In this document: positions 36,886 through 44,103 of the stretch, one piece after another
Position numbering within the stretch: position 1 is the first letter of the stretch
Layout of the letters: the number at the start of each line of letters is the position of its first letter
Origin: an uncultured Muribaculaceae bacterium
GTDB lineage: Bacteria; Bacteroidota; Bacteroidia; Bacteroidales; Muribaculaceae
DNA length: 64,000 nt
Assembly: GCA_910577315.1 (NCBI GenBank)
Contig: CAJTME010000002.1
Span: 243,358-307,357 of the forward strand
Direction of reading: 5' to 3'
Translations under genes and position numbers: made by a program
Notes under the pieces: generated by a model
Seen by the model: the letters and a program-made list of their open reading frames with translations, nothing else
Database searches by the model: none
Told to the model about the DNA's origin: nothing

Positions 36886-37766
36886 TTCCCAGCTTCCTCC
36901 AATATTTCCAGCACACGGTCCTTCACCTGTTCCATAAGGCGGCGTGGGGTGGATGTGGCGCCACATATGCCTATCGACTGCGCGCCGGCGAGCCATGCGG
37001 CATCGAGCTGTCCTTCGTCGGCAATGAGGTGCGAGCGGGAGTTGACATCACGGCAGTGTCCAAAAAGGATCTTGCCGTTACTGCTCTTGGCGCCGGCAAC
37101 AAAAATCACCACTTCATGCTCGGATGCGAATTTGCGCAGGTGCCCTACCCGCCCGGCAACCTGGCGGCAGATGGTGTCATACGACATGAGGCGGGCGCCA
37201 TCGGTGAGTCGCTCGCTGATACGGGCAATCAGGGCATTGAATCCTTCGACACTCTTCGTTGTCTGGGAATAAAGGGCTATGTCGCGCGAAAAATCTATGC
37301 GCGACAGGTCGTTCTCATTTTCAACCACTATGGCGGTGCCGTCGGTCTGGCCAACGAGGCCATTGACCTCGGCGTGTCCAATCTGCCCGTAAATCACTAT
37401 CTGAGGGCGATTCTCCGGGTTTCCCGCCGTAAAGGCGTCCTTGATGCGTTTCTGCAGGGCAAGCACAACGGGACAGGTAGCATCGATTATCTCGATACCG
37501 TTGCGCGAGGCCATTTCATAGGTCGATGGGGGCTCGCCGTGGGCGCGGAGCAGCACTTTGACTCCGTGCAGGTTGGCAAGGTCAGAATGGGTGATGGTTT
37601 GCAGCCCAATCGACTGCAAACGTTCAACCTCGTTGGAATTATGCACTATATCGCCGAGGCAATACAGGCTGCCGGAGTCGGCAAGTTCGGTCTCCGCCTT
37701 GCGGATTGCCGTCACCACACCGAAGCAGAAACCCGAACGGCTGTCAATCTCTACGGTCGGTGTCAT
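36882..37766 (-). CDS. ispH: 4-hydroxy-3-methylbut-2-enyl diphosphate reductase
   Basis: Last step of the MEP isoprenoid pathway, making IPP and DMAPP with a 4Fe-4S centre. The three cluster cysteines are Cys14 (SGFCFGV), Cys98 (DATCPVV) and Cys200 (YDTICRQV); the active-site glutamate is in GHAEVNG. Length 294 is normal. It overlaps cmk upstream and the exonuclease downstream by ATGA each. Confidence 0.95.
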   Translation of the reverse strand: MTPTVEIDSRSGFCFGVVTAIRKAETELADSGSLYCLGDIVHNSNEVERLQSIGLQTITHSDLANLHGVKVLLRAHGEPPSTYEMASRNGIEIIDATCPVVLALQKRIKDAFTAGNPENRPQIVIYGQIGHAEVNGLVGQTDGTAIVVENENDLSRIDFSRDIALYSQTTKSVEGFNALIARISERLTDGARLMSYDTICRQVAGRVGHLRKFASEHEVVIFVAGAKSSNGKILFGHCRDVNSRSHLIADEGQLDAAWLAGAQSIGICGATSTPRRLMEQVKDRVLEILEEAGK

Positions 37767-38476
37767 GCTTTTTCGAGTGATTGAACCACCCTTTCAAACT
37801 GGTCGATGAGCCATCGGTCCTGCTCGTCGAGCGTCATTGATGAATTATCGAGCGAGATTGCGTCTGAAGCCTTGCGCAAGGGGCTTTCCTCGCGGGTTTG
37901 GTCGATATGGTCGCGGTGAACGACATTGGCGAGTACTTCCTCGTAAGTCACGGCCGAACCTTTCTCTACAAGTTCCTTGAATCGGCGCTGTGCACGGGTC
38001 TCGGCCGAGGCGTCAACATAAATTTTCAGCTCGGCGTCGGGAAACACGGTGGTGCCTATGTCACGGCCATCCATCACAATGCCTTTCTCTACCCCGAAAG
38101 CCTGCTGCATGGCAACAAGACGATGGCGCACAGCCGGAATGGCCGCAACGAGCGAAACGACGTTTGAAACCCTCAGCTGACGTATCTGCGATTCGACATC
38201 GACACCATTGATAGTGGTGTGCTGCGAGCCGTCGGGCTGCGGAACAAAGTCAATCGAGATGCGCGGGAGAGCATCTACAAGAGCATCGGCATTGACATCT
38301 CCATCAGATGACACGAATCCGTTGTCAAGCCCGAAAAGGGCAACGGCACGATACATCGCGCCGGAATCAATATAGCGGTAACCCACAGCCGAGGCGAGCC
38401 TGCGGGCCATGGTGCTCTTGCCCGATGACGAGAAGCCATCTATGGCAACGGTTATTTTTATGCGTTCAGTTTCCAT
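37763..38476 (-). CDS. cmk: (d)CMP kinase
   Basis: Phosphorylates CMP and dCMP. The P-loop is GFSSSGKST (14-22), then YIDSGAMYRA and MDGRDIGTTVFPDA, both typical of Cmk, and RRFKELVEKG in the lid region. Length 237 is normal. cmk next to ispH and porQ is an arrangement I recall from other Bacteroidetes. Confidence 0.95.
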   Translation of the reverse strand: METERIKITVAIDGFSSSGKSTMARRLASAVGYRYIDSGAMYRAVALFGLDNGFVSSDGDVNADALVDALPRISIDFVPQPDGSQHTTINGVDVESQIRQLRVSNVVSLVAAIPAVRHRLVAMQQAFGVEKGIVMDGRDIGTTVFPDAELKIYVDASAETRAQRRFKELVEKGSAVTYEEVLANVVHRDHIDQTREESPLRKASDAISLDNSSMTLDEQDRWLIDQFERVVQSLEKA

Positions 38477-38596
38477 GCAAGTAAGCTTTGGAAAATTGTT
38501 TATATTTTATATGCCGTTTGGTGTACGGCTGTGGTAATTAGACTAATAAAACAATACCGGCAGGACAAGGAGACAATGCTTTTGTTCAAATCCAGC

Positions 38597-39634
38597 TTAT
38601 CTGTTCAGTAAATCATTGAGGCTCAACGAAAGGTTTACCATGACAGTCGTGGCACCGGTGTGAGGTTGCGCAAAGGCAACGCCAACTCCGAACGCACGTC
38701 CACGGAAGCCACCGGTCAACGACCATCCCGACAGAAAGCTGCGTGAATATGTTGCCATGTCAGTGCGTGTCTTGTAGTTATAGCCGAGGCCTATGTAAAA
38801 GTTGCTGCTCGAGACCAAATCCGCACCGAATACCAGGTGGCGGAACAGATTTGACATGAAAGAATCTTTCATTTCAGGCTCGGCGCCGCTGGTTCCGTCA
38901 CCGGCATCAAGATAAGGAAGTTTCCACTTGGTGAGGTTCCATGCCGTGACCGAAAACCTTACGGGAAAGTTACCGAAAGCCTGCGACCATCCGAAACGGA
39001 TGTCAAATGGCAAGCGGTCGTAGGCTTCCGAAAAGCGTTTGACCTGACCTCCAAGATTGGCGATGACAGCCGAAAGCGACAGGTCATGGTCCGAATCATA
39101 ATAGTTTATGCCGAGGTCGGTGGCAAGAGCGAAAGCCGTGTAGTCGGCATATCCGCTGTAAAGGAATTTCAATGCTATGCCACCGCGCAGACGATCGGTG
39201 ATGTCGTGGGAATACGAGCCTCCGAAAGCAACATCTTTCGGCGAAAAATCGCCCACTATGGTGCCGTCGGGAAGAGCTTCCTGCACAGACCCATAGCCAA
39301 AATATTGCAACGAAGCCGACCAAGCGCCACGCTCGCCGACGCCGTGCCCATAACGCACTCCGGCAAAATTAGAGCCCCCGACATAGTGCATGTAGTTGAG
39401 GGCAATCTGTCCGGACATCTCCCCGCCCAGCAGGGCCGGGTTCTGGTCGGTGGTCTGGATGTCGTCATCGACAAGCGAGATATTCATCCCGCCCAGGCCA
39501 TATATGCGGCTCGATGAGGATATGTTCAGCCAGTTGTAGGCGGAAGAGCTTTCCTGAGCCTGCAGGCCCTGCGGAACAGCCACAGCCACAATGGCAAGTA
39601 TAAATGTCAATATTAGTTTGTGATAACGGGTCAT
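38597..39634 (-). CDS. porQ: type IX secretion system protein PorQ
   Basis: Outer-membrane barrel of the PorV/FadL-like group that works in type IX secretion of the phylum. 345 residues with signal peptide (FILAIVAVAVPQGLQAQ) and GLGGMNISLVDDDIQTTDQNPALL, the conserved N-terminal block of PorQ, where proteins of this group carry (Y/L)GxGGxNIS. Barrel strands run to the end (MVNLSLSLNDLLNR). It is just upstream of cmk. Confidence 0.85.
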   Translation of the reverse strand: MTRYHKLILTFILAIVAVAVPQGLQAQESSSAYNWLNISSSSRIYGLGGMNISLVDDDIQTTDQNPALLGGEMSGQIALNYMHYVGGSNFAGVRYGHGVGERGAWSASLQYFGYGSVQEALPDGTIVGDFSPKDVAFGGSYSHDITDRLRGGIALKFLYSGYADYTAFALATDLGINYYDSDHDLSLSAVIANLGGQVKRFSEAYDRLPFDIRFGWSQAFGNFPVRFSVTAWNLTKWKLPYLDAGDGTSGAEPEMKDSFMSNLFRHLVFGADLVSSSNFYIGLGYNYKTRTDMATYSRSFLSGWSLTGGFRGRAFGVGVAFAQPHTGATTVMVNLSLSLNDLLNR

Positions 39635-39682
39635 TATGATACGATATATGTATCTTAACGCAGCAAACGGTCTTTTATTGCC

Positions 39683-40624
39683 TCAGCGGCGATGGTGATG
39701 GTGATGTCGCTTGGCGATGGGGAACAATTTACGTATCGACAGCACCTGCCGCGTCAGGTTGCCCTTGGCGATGACCAGCGTAACGCACACCAGTATGAGC
39801 AAAAGACCTATGATTCCGCGCAAACTCAATGTCTCGCCGAACAGGAGCACTCCGAAAATGACCGCCGTGACAGGTTCAAAAACGCCGAGCACAGCTGTTG
39901 GCGTAGAGCCGATTTTCTCAATGGCGGTGTTCGTACAGAGAAACGACACCACCGTAGGAACTAACGCCAAGGCCACAACCGCCCCCCATTGCAAACCACC
40001 GTCAGGAAGAGCCAGCTCGCCACGGGCGAGAATGAACAGGCCCAGCACAACGGATCCGCAAAGCAGTACCCAAAAAGTCAGGCTCAATGTAGCGACACTG
40101 CGAACTGGCCGACGGTTGATTCCTACAATATATATAGCATACGACAAGGCCGAAACCATAACAAGCATTATGCCGGGAATGGACACATGCCCGTCGCCGG
40201 CGGTACCGCACAATAGCCAGACTCCCGCCAAAGCGCCAAGCATACACACAAAAGTGCGCATAAGCATGACTTCATGGAAAAAGCCCCCCATTATCAGCAT
40301 CACCATTATGGGATATACGAACAGCAATGTCGAGGCAATGCCCACATCCATATACAGATAGCTGCGGAACAAGGTTATGGATGAGACAGCCATCAGCAGT
40401 CCCAACCCGCATATCGGCAAGATACGTTCAAGCCCGATTGAAGCATGGCGTCCACGCATGCGCATGAGAAGCCAAACCGCAGGCAATGCGAGGACGTAAC
40501 GGAAAAAAAGAATGGACACGGCATCCATGCCGCCTTCAAGCAAAGGCAACGCAAACACCGGATTGAGGCCGTAGGATGCGGCCGCAATTACGCCATAGAT
40601 ATATCCGCTATTCTTACCAGGCAT
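39683..40624 (-). CDS. EamA/DMT family transporter
   Basis: A 313-residue membrane protein with ten helices in two EamA repeats (YGVIAAASYGLNPVFALPLL and PGIMLVMVSALSYAIYIVGI). I start at ATG 40624; the longer frame would cross the promoter. Members export amino acids, sugars or metabolites; the substrate is unknown. A natural run of five histidines occurs before the C-terminal RR. It is first in the porQ-cmk-ispH series. Confidence 0.88.
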   Translation of the reverse strand: MPGKNSGYIYGVIAAASYGLNPVFALPLLEGGMDAVSILFFRYVLALPAVWLLMRMRGRHASIGLERILPICGLGLLMAVSSITLFRSYLYMDVGIASTLLFVYPIMVMLIMGGFFHEVMLMRTFVCMLGALAGVWLLCGTAGDGHVSIPGIMLVMVSALSYAIYIVGINRRPVRSVATLSLTFWVLLCGSVVLGLFILARGELALPDGGLQWGAVVALALVPTVVSFLCTNTAIEKIGSTPTAVLGVFEPVTAVIFGVLLFGETLSLRGIIGLLLILVCVTLVIAKGNLTRQVLSIRKLFPIAKRHHHHHRR

Positions 40625-40659
40625 CGATATAACTGAGGATGATATGTGCAAAATTTTCG

Positions 40660-40667
40660 CAAAGTTA
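40660..40667 (-). promoter_or_regulatory. -7 element of the EamA gene
   Basis: Reverse-strand TAACTTTG, about 36 bases from the ATG, divergent from the tRNA promoter. Confidence 0.65.
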
Positions 40668-40748
40668 CACAGAAAATCTTTATCGGCACACATATGACAT
40701 CTAAAAAAATACGTATGAAAATTAAAAGATAAAAAAATCATGCAAAAA

Positions 40749-40780
40749 TTTGCACAGTTAAAACATTTACCCTAACTTTG
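40749..40780 (+). promoter_or_regulatory. promoter of tRNA-Ser
   Basis: TTTG (40749-40752), 20-base spacer, TAACTTTG (40773-40780); 30 bases before the mature tRNA end. Confidence 0.78.
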
Positions 40781-40810
40781 CACTCGCAAAACCGACCCAC
40801 GGTATGCTAA

Positions 40811-40897
40811 GGAGAGGTGGGTGAGTGGCTGAAACCACCAGTTTGCTAAACTGACGTAGGAGCAATCCTACCACGAGTTCGAATCTCGTCCTCTCCG
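40811..40897 (+). tRNA. tRNA-Ser(GCT)
   Basis: Acceptor stem GGAGAGG pairs with CCTCTCC. The anticodon loop reads TTGCTAA with anticodon GCT (40845-40847). A long class II variable arm (GTAGGA/TCCTAC) is typical of serine tRNAs, and the T-arm has GTTCGAATC. CCA is not encoded. The 3' end is also the attachment site of the islet that follows. Confidence 0.96.
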
Positions 40898-40900
40898 CAA
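40885..40900 (+). repeat. left copy of tRNA-Ser 3' end repeat (att site)
   Basis: CTCGTCCTCTCCGCAA within and just after the tRNA; an identical 16-base copy is at 41682-41697. Confidence 0.8.
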
Positions 40901-40940
40901 TTCCGCTTGAAAATCAAGCACTTACAGAAATTGTACACGA

Positions 40941-40977
40941 AACGACCCCGAAAGCCTTGTTTTCGGGGTCGTTTTTT
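40941..40977 (+). terminator. terminator downstream of tRNA-Ser
   Basis: Arms AACGACCCCGAAA (40941-40953) and TTTCGGGGTCGTT (40961-40973), 7-base loop, then a T-run. Confidence 0.85.
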
Positions 40978-41054
40978 ATGTATTGCAAAAAATAACAATC
41001 GCCCGTCTAAATGGTGTCGCCACCGGCTTCCCATCGGCCCCAACGTCATCCAAA

Positions 41055-41091
41055 CATCACGGTGATGCCACGGTGATGTTGGGGTGATTAA
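41055..41091. repeat. 11-bp direct repeats, possible integrase arm sites
   Basis: ACGGTGATGCC, ACGGTGATGTT and GGGGTGATTAA follow one another at 41059, 41070 and 41081. The first overlaps a CATCAC-G-GTGATG dyad (41055-41067). Their place, 160 bp inside the element end, suits arm-type sites of a tyrosine recombinase, though none is encoded here. Confidence 0.5.
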
Positions 41092-41166
41092 AATATCATC
41101 CTCCACAGTCTTCCTGAAATTCGGTTTGAAATGATGAATTTATTTTGATTATCCAAAATATTGCCA

Positions 41167-41174
41167 TACCTTTG
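41167..41174 (+). promoter_or_regulatory. orphan -7 element in the islet
   Basis: TACCTTTG preceded by T-rich TTTTGATT. It points into the 3' end of the truncated reverse-strand gene, with no credible forward gene after it; perhaps left from a deleted gene. Confidence 0.4.
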
Positions 41175-41250
41175 CGTTATAATATGAATGCTGAAAAAGG
41201 CATCAGGCTTTGGATTGCAGTTCCTTTGACCCTGATAACTTTTCCGGCAT

Positions 41251-41652
41251 TCATTTTTTCAATATATTCAAAATGCTTTCATTGTCGGAAATGCTGTGCA
41301 ATTTCAATTCCCCGGATGGGGATTCACGGACGATTATCCAAGATTTGCCGCCGTCGATTTCTATCTCAAATAAATGCGCGTTCCATGTCGCATCATGCTT
41401 GTCAACACCCTGACCTAAATATTTCGCTTTTTTCAATACATTGTCAATATCAAGTATTAATTCATTTTTTATGGCCAAGTGTCTATGTGGCTGATTAAGC
41501 CATTCTTTGATTATTCGTTTATTCACAATTATCATTTCACTAAAAATGGATAATTGTATGCCTGTCGGTGTCCTTGCATTTGCTTCTTCCCTGATGATTT
41601 TTCGCCGCTCCCTTATGTGCGCAAGTTGGGCTTGTACCGGGTCAATCTTGGG
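41251..41652 (-). pseudogene. 3' remnant of a phage/mobile-element gene, possible BECR-type nuclease domain
   Basis: Open for 134 codons on the reverse strand. The region upstream of the first Met (41535) is also protein-like (IDPVQAQLAHIRERRKIIRE), stays in the same frame, and has no ATG, GTG or TTG before a stop at 41655-41653. So this is a C-terminal piece with its front cut off near the element end. The last 94 residues (KEWLNQPHRHL, KAKYLGQGVDKH, KSWIIVRE, LHSISDNESIL) remind me of nuclease-like domains at the end of phage head proteins in Bacteroidetes. That naming is tentative. Confidence 0.5.
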
Positions 41653-41681
41653 TTAGGTTTTGCCGGGTGTTGCGAATGGGG

Positions 41682-41697
41682 CTCGTCCTCTCCGCAA
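41682..41697 (+). repeat. right copy of tRNA-Ser 3' end repeat (att site)
   Basis: CTCGTCCTCTCCGCAA, identical to 40885-40900. CGAAT also precedes both copies, with GGGG inserted in this one. A terminator follows at once, as expected for the original tRNA surroundings. Confidence 0.8.
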
Positions 41698-41707
41698 CCA
41701 CAGAATT

Positions 41708-41740
41708 AACCCGCTGAAATTCAGCGGGTTTTTCTTTTAT
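41708..41740 (+). terminator. terminator beyond the right repeat
   Basis: AACCCGCTGAA (41708-41718) and TTCAGCGGGTT (41720-41730) with TTTTTCTTTT after. Probably the native tRNA-Ser terminator before integration. The remaining bases to 41928 show no supported gene. Confidence 0.85.
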
Positions 41741-41928
41741 ATAGCATAACCGACATTCAACAGGCAAGCCCATACGAGAATAGCCGCCACGTTTTCTCGG
41801 GGCTGCTTAAAGTCTGATATTTCGATTCTGGTGTATGTAATCGTCTCGAAAAGCAGCCATTTTCTTCCGGCAGTAAAAATGGTAGTTATTTCTTCAATAA
41901 TGATATTCCCACAGGGTGACTTTATGAT

Positions 41929-41936
41929 TAACTTTG
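41929..41936 (+). promoter_or_regulatory. -7 element of the SDR-DHFR-flavodoxin cluster
   Basis: TAACTTTG ending seven bases before the ATG at 41944; the transcript would have almost no leader. No good -33 element is seen. Confidence 0.55.
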
Positions 41937-41943
41937 CCCTGCT

Positions 41944-42291
41944 ATGAATAAAGACGTAATGATACTGACAGGTGCCGGGCAAATCGGGATGGCGATAGCC
42001 CGGCGGATGGGCTACGGCATGAAGATTGTGGTCGGCGACCGCAATCTTGACAATGCTAAATCAATATGCTCGACAATGAACAATGTGGGATTCGACACAG
42101 TGCCGTTTAAAATGGATCTGTCTGACCGCCAGTCTATTCTCGCGTTAATCGCCGAGGCTCAGAAATATGGAGATATTTCCATGCTTGTAAATGCAGCGGG
42201 AGTTTCTCCGAGCCAAGCTTCAATAGAAACAATAGACGGCGGAGCGACAGCATCATATTTTTTCGGACCTCTAAACCCAAACGTAAAATGA
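41944..42291 (+). pseudogene. short-chain dehydrogenase with internal in-frame deletion
   Basis: 115 residues, against about 270 for the family. The N-terminal half of a Rossmann fold is intact (TGAGQIGMAIARR; NAAGVSPSQAS), then the sequence jumps at IETI/DGGATASYFFG straight to the usual C-terminal tail. The catalytic Tyr-x-x-x-Lys and substrate region are gone, so it cannot work as a dehydrogenase. The frame is kept and its stop still overlaps the next gene (ATGA), which may keep downstream translation going. Confidence 0.75.
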
Positions 42292-42974
42292 AAAGACCCT
42301 ATATAATATGTCACATGGTGGCATCAATCGACGGCCGCATAGACTGCTCAATGGTTGACAAAATCAGCGGCGACGAATATTACGAGACACTTGAAAAGCT
42401 CGACTGCCCCGCTCAGCTCGAAGGGCGGGTAACAATGGAGCATTATAATGCGGCAAAAGAGCCGTTCGTAGCGCAGGATTCCACGCCGGTCGGGAAGAGC
42501 AGCGTACATAAGGCTGTGGAATCTGAGCATTATATCATCGCGGTCGACACCCGCGGAAAACTGCGTTGGCCCGCAGCCCAAATTGATGGCGCCCCCCTAC
42601 TCTGCATAATCAGCGAACAGGTTCCGCAGGAATATCTTGAAGTGCTACGAAACGAGTGTATTTCATACATCTGCGTAGGCTATGACTCAATAGACCTTTC
42701 TGCCGCAATGGAAATACTGCACGGAGAGTTTGGAGTGGAGTGCCTGGCGGTTCTTGGCGGCGGACATATAAACGGGAGCTTTCTCGAAGCCGGACTGATT
42801 GACGAGGTCAGCCTGCTGCTTGCTCCCGGTATAGACGGCCGCAAAGGCCAGACGGCATTGTTCGATGGCATAGCCGATATGGGGCGTATGCCTGTGAAAC
42901 TCTCGCCCCTGGGCGTGGAGCAATTTGAGAACGGAACTTTATGGATACGCTATAAACCCTATAATCATAAATAA
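42288..42974 (+). CDS. RibD C-terminal / dihydrofolate-reductase-fold oxidoreductase
   Basis: A 228-residue NADPH-dependent reductase of the RibD/DHFR fold. MKRPYIICHMVASIDGRID is the typical first strand and nucleotide site, and LAVLGGGHINGSFLEAGLIDE is the conserved C-terminal block. Whether it acts in riboflavin synthesis is doubtful since no deaminase is attached; stand-alone members reduce varied substrates. It overlaps the SDR remnant and the flavodoxin gene. Confidence 0.85.
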   Translation: MKRPYIICHMVASIDGRIDCSMVDKISGDEYYETLEKLDCPAQLEGRVTMEHYNAAKEPFVAQDSTPVGKSSVHKAVESEHYIIAVDTRGKLRWPAAQIDGAPLLCIISEQVPQEYLEVLRNECISYICVGYDSIDLSAAMEILHGEFGVECLAVLGGGHINGSFLEAGLIDEVSLLLAPGIDGRKGQTALFDGIADMGRMPVKLSPLGVEQFENGTLWIRYKPYNHK

Positions 42975-43624
42975 TGAAAAAGCTAATCAGCCTGATAATC
43001 ACAGTCGCTTTGTCGGCCCTGTCAATGGCATCGTGTGCGGGCAATCAAACCGAAACATCGGAAACCACAGAAGAATACAAACCTGAAGAAATGAAAGAAT
43101 CAATCGACAGAAAGAAAACACTCGTGGCATTTTTCTCACACACCGGCGAAAATTATGGCGTGGGAAACATCTCGGAAGGGAACACCCATATCATTGCCAA
43201 AATGATAGGCGAGGCAACAAACGGCACCCTCTTTGAGATTGTGCCGGAAAAGGAATATCCACACGGCTCATACGATGAGGTCGTTGAGATTGCCAAGCAG
43301 GAAAAGGCCGTCAAGGCACGTCCCGCCATAAAGGGCGATGTCAATGTCGACGATTACGACGTCATATTCATCGGTTATCCCAACTGGTGGGGCGATATGC
43401 CGATGCCGGTATACACCTTTCTGGAAAAACACAATTGGAGCGGCAAGACCGTTGTGCCGTTCTGCACCCACGAGGGCAGCGGACTTTCTAAAACTGAAGA
43501 ATATGTTGCCGAGGCCTGCCGAGGCGCCAAAGTCCGCAATGGCGTTGCGGTGCGTGGAGAAACAGCCCAAAACAAGCGCGACGAAGCCCGTAAATCTGTC
43601 AAGGCATGGCTTGACAGACTATGA
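42974..43624 (+). CDS. flavodoxin-domain lipoprotein
   Basis: A 216-residue protein with a lipoprotein signal (SALSMASCAG; Cys near 21), then a spacer and a flavodoxin-like domain: LVAFFSHTGENYG is the FMN phosphate loop, and FIGYPNWWGDMPMPVYTFLE the isoalloxazine region. It is probably held in the periplasmic side of a membrane and serves as reductase or electron carrier with the neighbouring reductase. Starts within the upstream stop (TAATG). Confidence 0.87.
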   Translation: MKKLISLIITVALSALSMASCAGNQTETSETTEEYKPEEMKESIDRKKTLVAFFSHTGENYGVGNISEGNTHIIAKMIGEATNGTLFEIVPEKEYPHGSYDEVVEIAKQEKAVKARPAIKGDVNVDDYDVIFIGYPNWWGDMPMPVYTFLEKHNWSGKTVVPFCTHEGSGLSKTEEYVAEACRGAKVRNGVAVRGETAQNKRDEARKSVKAWLDRL

Positions 43625-43736
43625 CAGAGGTTCATTTAAGGTTCTTATTGAAGTTTTATAGATGTTTTTTCATAATTTTTGCAATCATCGTTCAAGTAAT
43701 AGATCTTATTAATAAATTTACGTAATAGTCACCTCT

Positions 43737-43771
43737 AAATGCGCATCCTGAATCTAACAGGAGGCGCATTT
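43737..43771 (+). terminator. terminator of the redox cluster
   Basis: AAATGCGC/GCGCATTT outer stem and TCCTG/CAGGA inner stem with one mismatch and a 7-base loop, followed by TTTAT. It insulates the polysaccharide locus from read-through. Confidence 0.75.
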
Positions 43772-43878
43772 ATTTATGTAGCACGTCCTGTTTGTTATGC
43801 ATCATTATAATATAAGGCCTTCATTCCCTCGTAAATTAAAATCTATGCCCCATGACCACAGCACCCAAAAACTTAAAA

Positions 43879-43893
43879 TCTCTTGCTAAGAGA
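43879..43893. repeat. left inverted repeat of predicted invertible promoter
   Basis: TCTCTTGCTAAGAGA, exact reverse complement of the copy at 44054-44068. It is also nearly a palindrome itself, extended here to 43876-43896; only the central GCT gives it a direction, as in recombinase core sites. Confidence 0.75.
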
Positions 43894-44053
43894 TTTGGGA
43901 CATTTTTATGGAATTATAAATCAAGTTATTATATGTGCCAATTTTTAAGTCCTGCTAAACAATGGCGCGTTTTTTACAATGCCGCGGATTTTTTTCGTTT
44001 CTGTTGTATCTTGAATATCAATTATTATTCTTAACTTTGCACCCGCGTTAGAC
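43894..44053. promoter_or_regulatory. predicted 160-bp invertible promoter segment (ON orientation)
   Basis: Lies between the two inverted repeats and carries a promoter directed at upxY. Inversion would point it at the flavodoxin gene and silence the locus. This matches the design of phase-variable capsule promoters in Bacteroides. No recombinase gene is in the window, which fits a global invertase acting in trans. Confidence 0.7.
44011..44039 (+). promoter_or_regulatory. promoter of the polysaccharide locus
   Basis: TTG (44011-44013), 18-base spacer, TAACTTTG (44032-44039), inside the invertible segment. Leader to the upxY ATG is about 60 bases and contains the right repeat. Confidence 0.72.
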
Positions 44054-44068
44054 TCTCTTAGCAAGAGA
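44054..44068. repeat. right inverted repeat of predicted invertible promoter
   Basis: TCTCTTAGCAAGAGA, exact inverse of 43879-43893, located 35 bases before the upxY start. Confidence 0.75.
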
Positions 44069-44103
44069 ATCAGCAAAAATAATCAATCATTTCAGCCACT
44101 CAA

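Larger units (their letters stand above)
40898..41250. other. non-coding left part of the islet
   Basis: No gene is supported in these 353 bases. They hold the terminator at 40941, the repeat group at 41055-41091 and the promoter-like element at 41167. A reverse-strand frame here reads through the tRNA and is spurious. Confidence 0.6.
40885..41697. mobile_element. remnant of an integrated element at tRNA-Ser
   Basis: About 800 bp bounded by the 16-base direct repeat of the tRNA 3' end. The interior has a terminator, short 11-bp direct repeats near the left end, an orphan promoter and a 5'-truncated gene on the reverse strand. No integrase or other intact gene is present, so the element has been deleted to a stump. 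The true tRNA terminator probably is the one now beyond the right repeat. Confidence 0.7.
43625..44103. other. intergenic control region of the polysaccharide locus
   Basis: No gene is supported here. It contains a terminator (43737), two inverted 15-bp repeats (43879 and 44054) with a promoter between them, and a 35-base stretch after the right repeat to the upxY ATG. A 60-codon frame at 43852 crosses the left repeat and is not credible. Confidence 0.8.

Noticed and set aside
38513..38529. GCCGT/ACGGC hairpin between porQ and cmk as a terminator
   Set aside because: Only five base pairs and no proper T-run; the genes may well be co-transcribed.
40846..41106. Reverse-strand frame of 86 codons ending in EDEIRTRGRIAPTSV
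   Set aside because: It reads through the tRNA-Ser gene; EDEIRTRG is the well-known false translation of such tRNAs.
41145..41498. 117-codon forward frame in the islet, after a promoter-like element
   Set aside because: It is antisense to the better reverse-strand remnant and has no domain-like features, though the promoter is recorded.
41737..41982. 81-codon reverse frame before the SDR remnant
   Set aside because: Overlaps the SDR promoter and start and shows no family pattern.
43852..44034. 60-codon forward frame before upxY
   Set aside because: It crosses the left inverted repeat and the promoter of the invertible segment.
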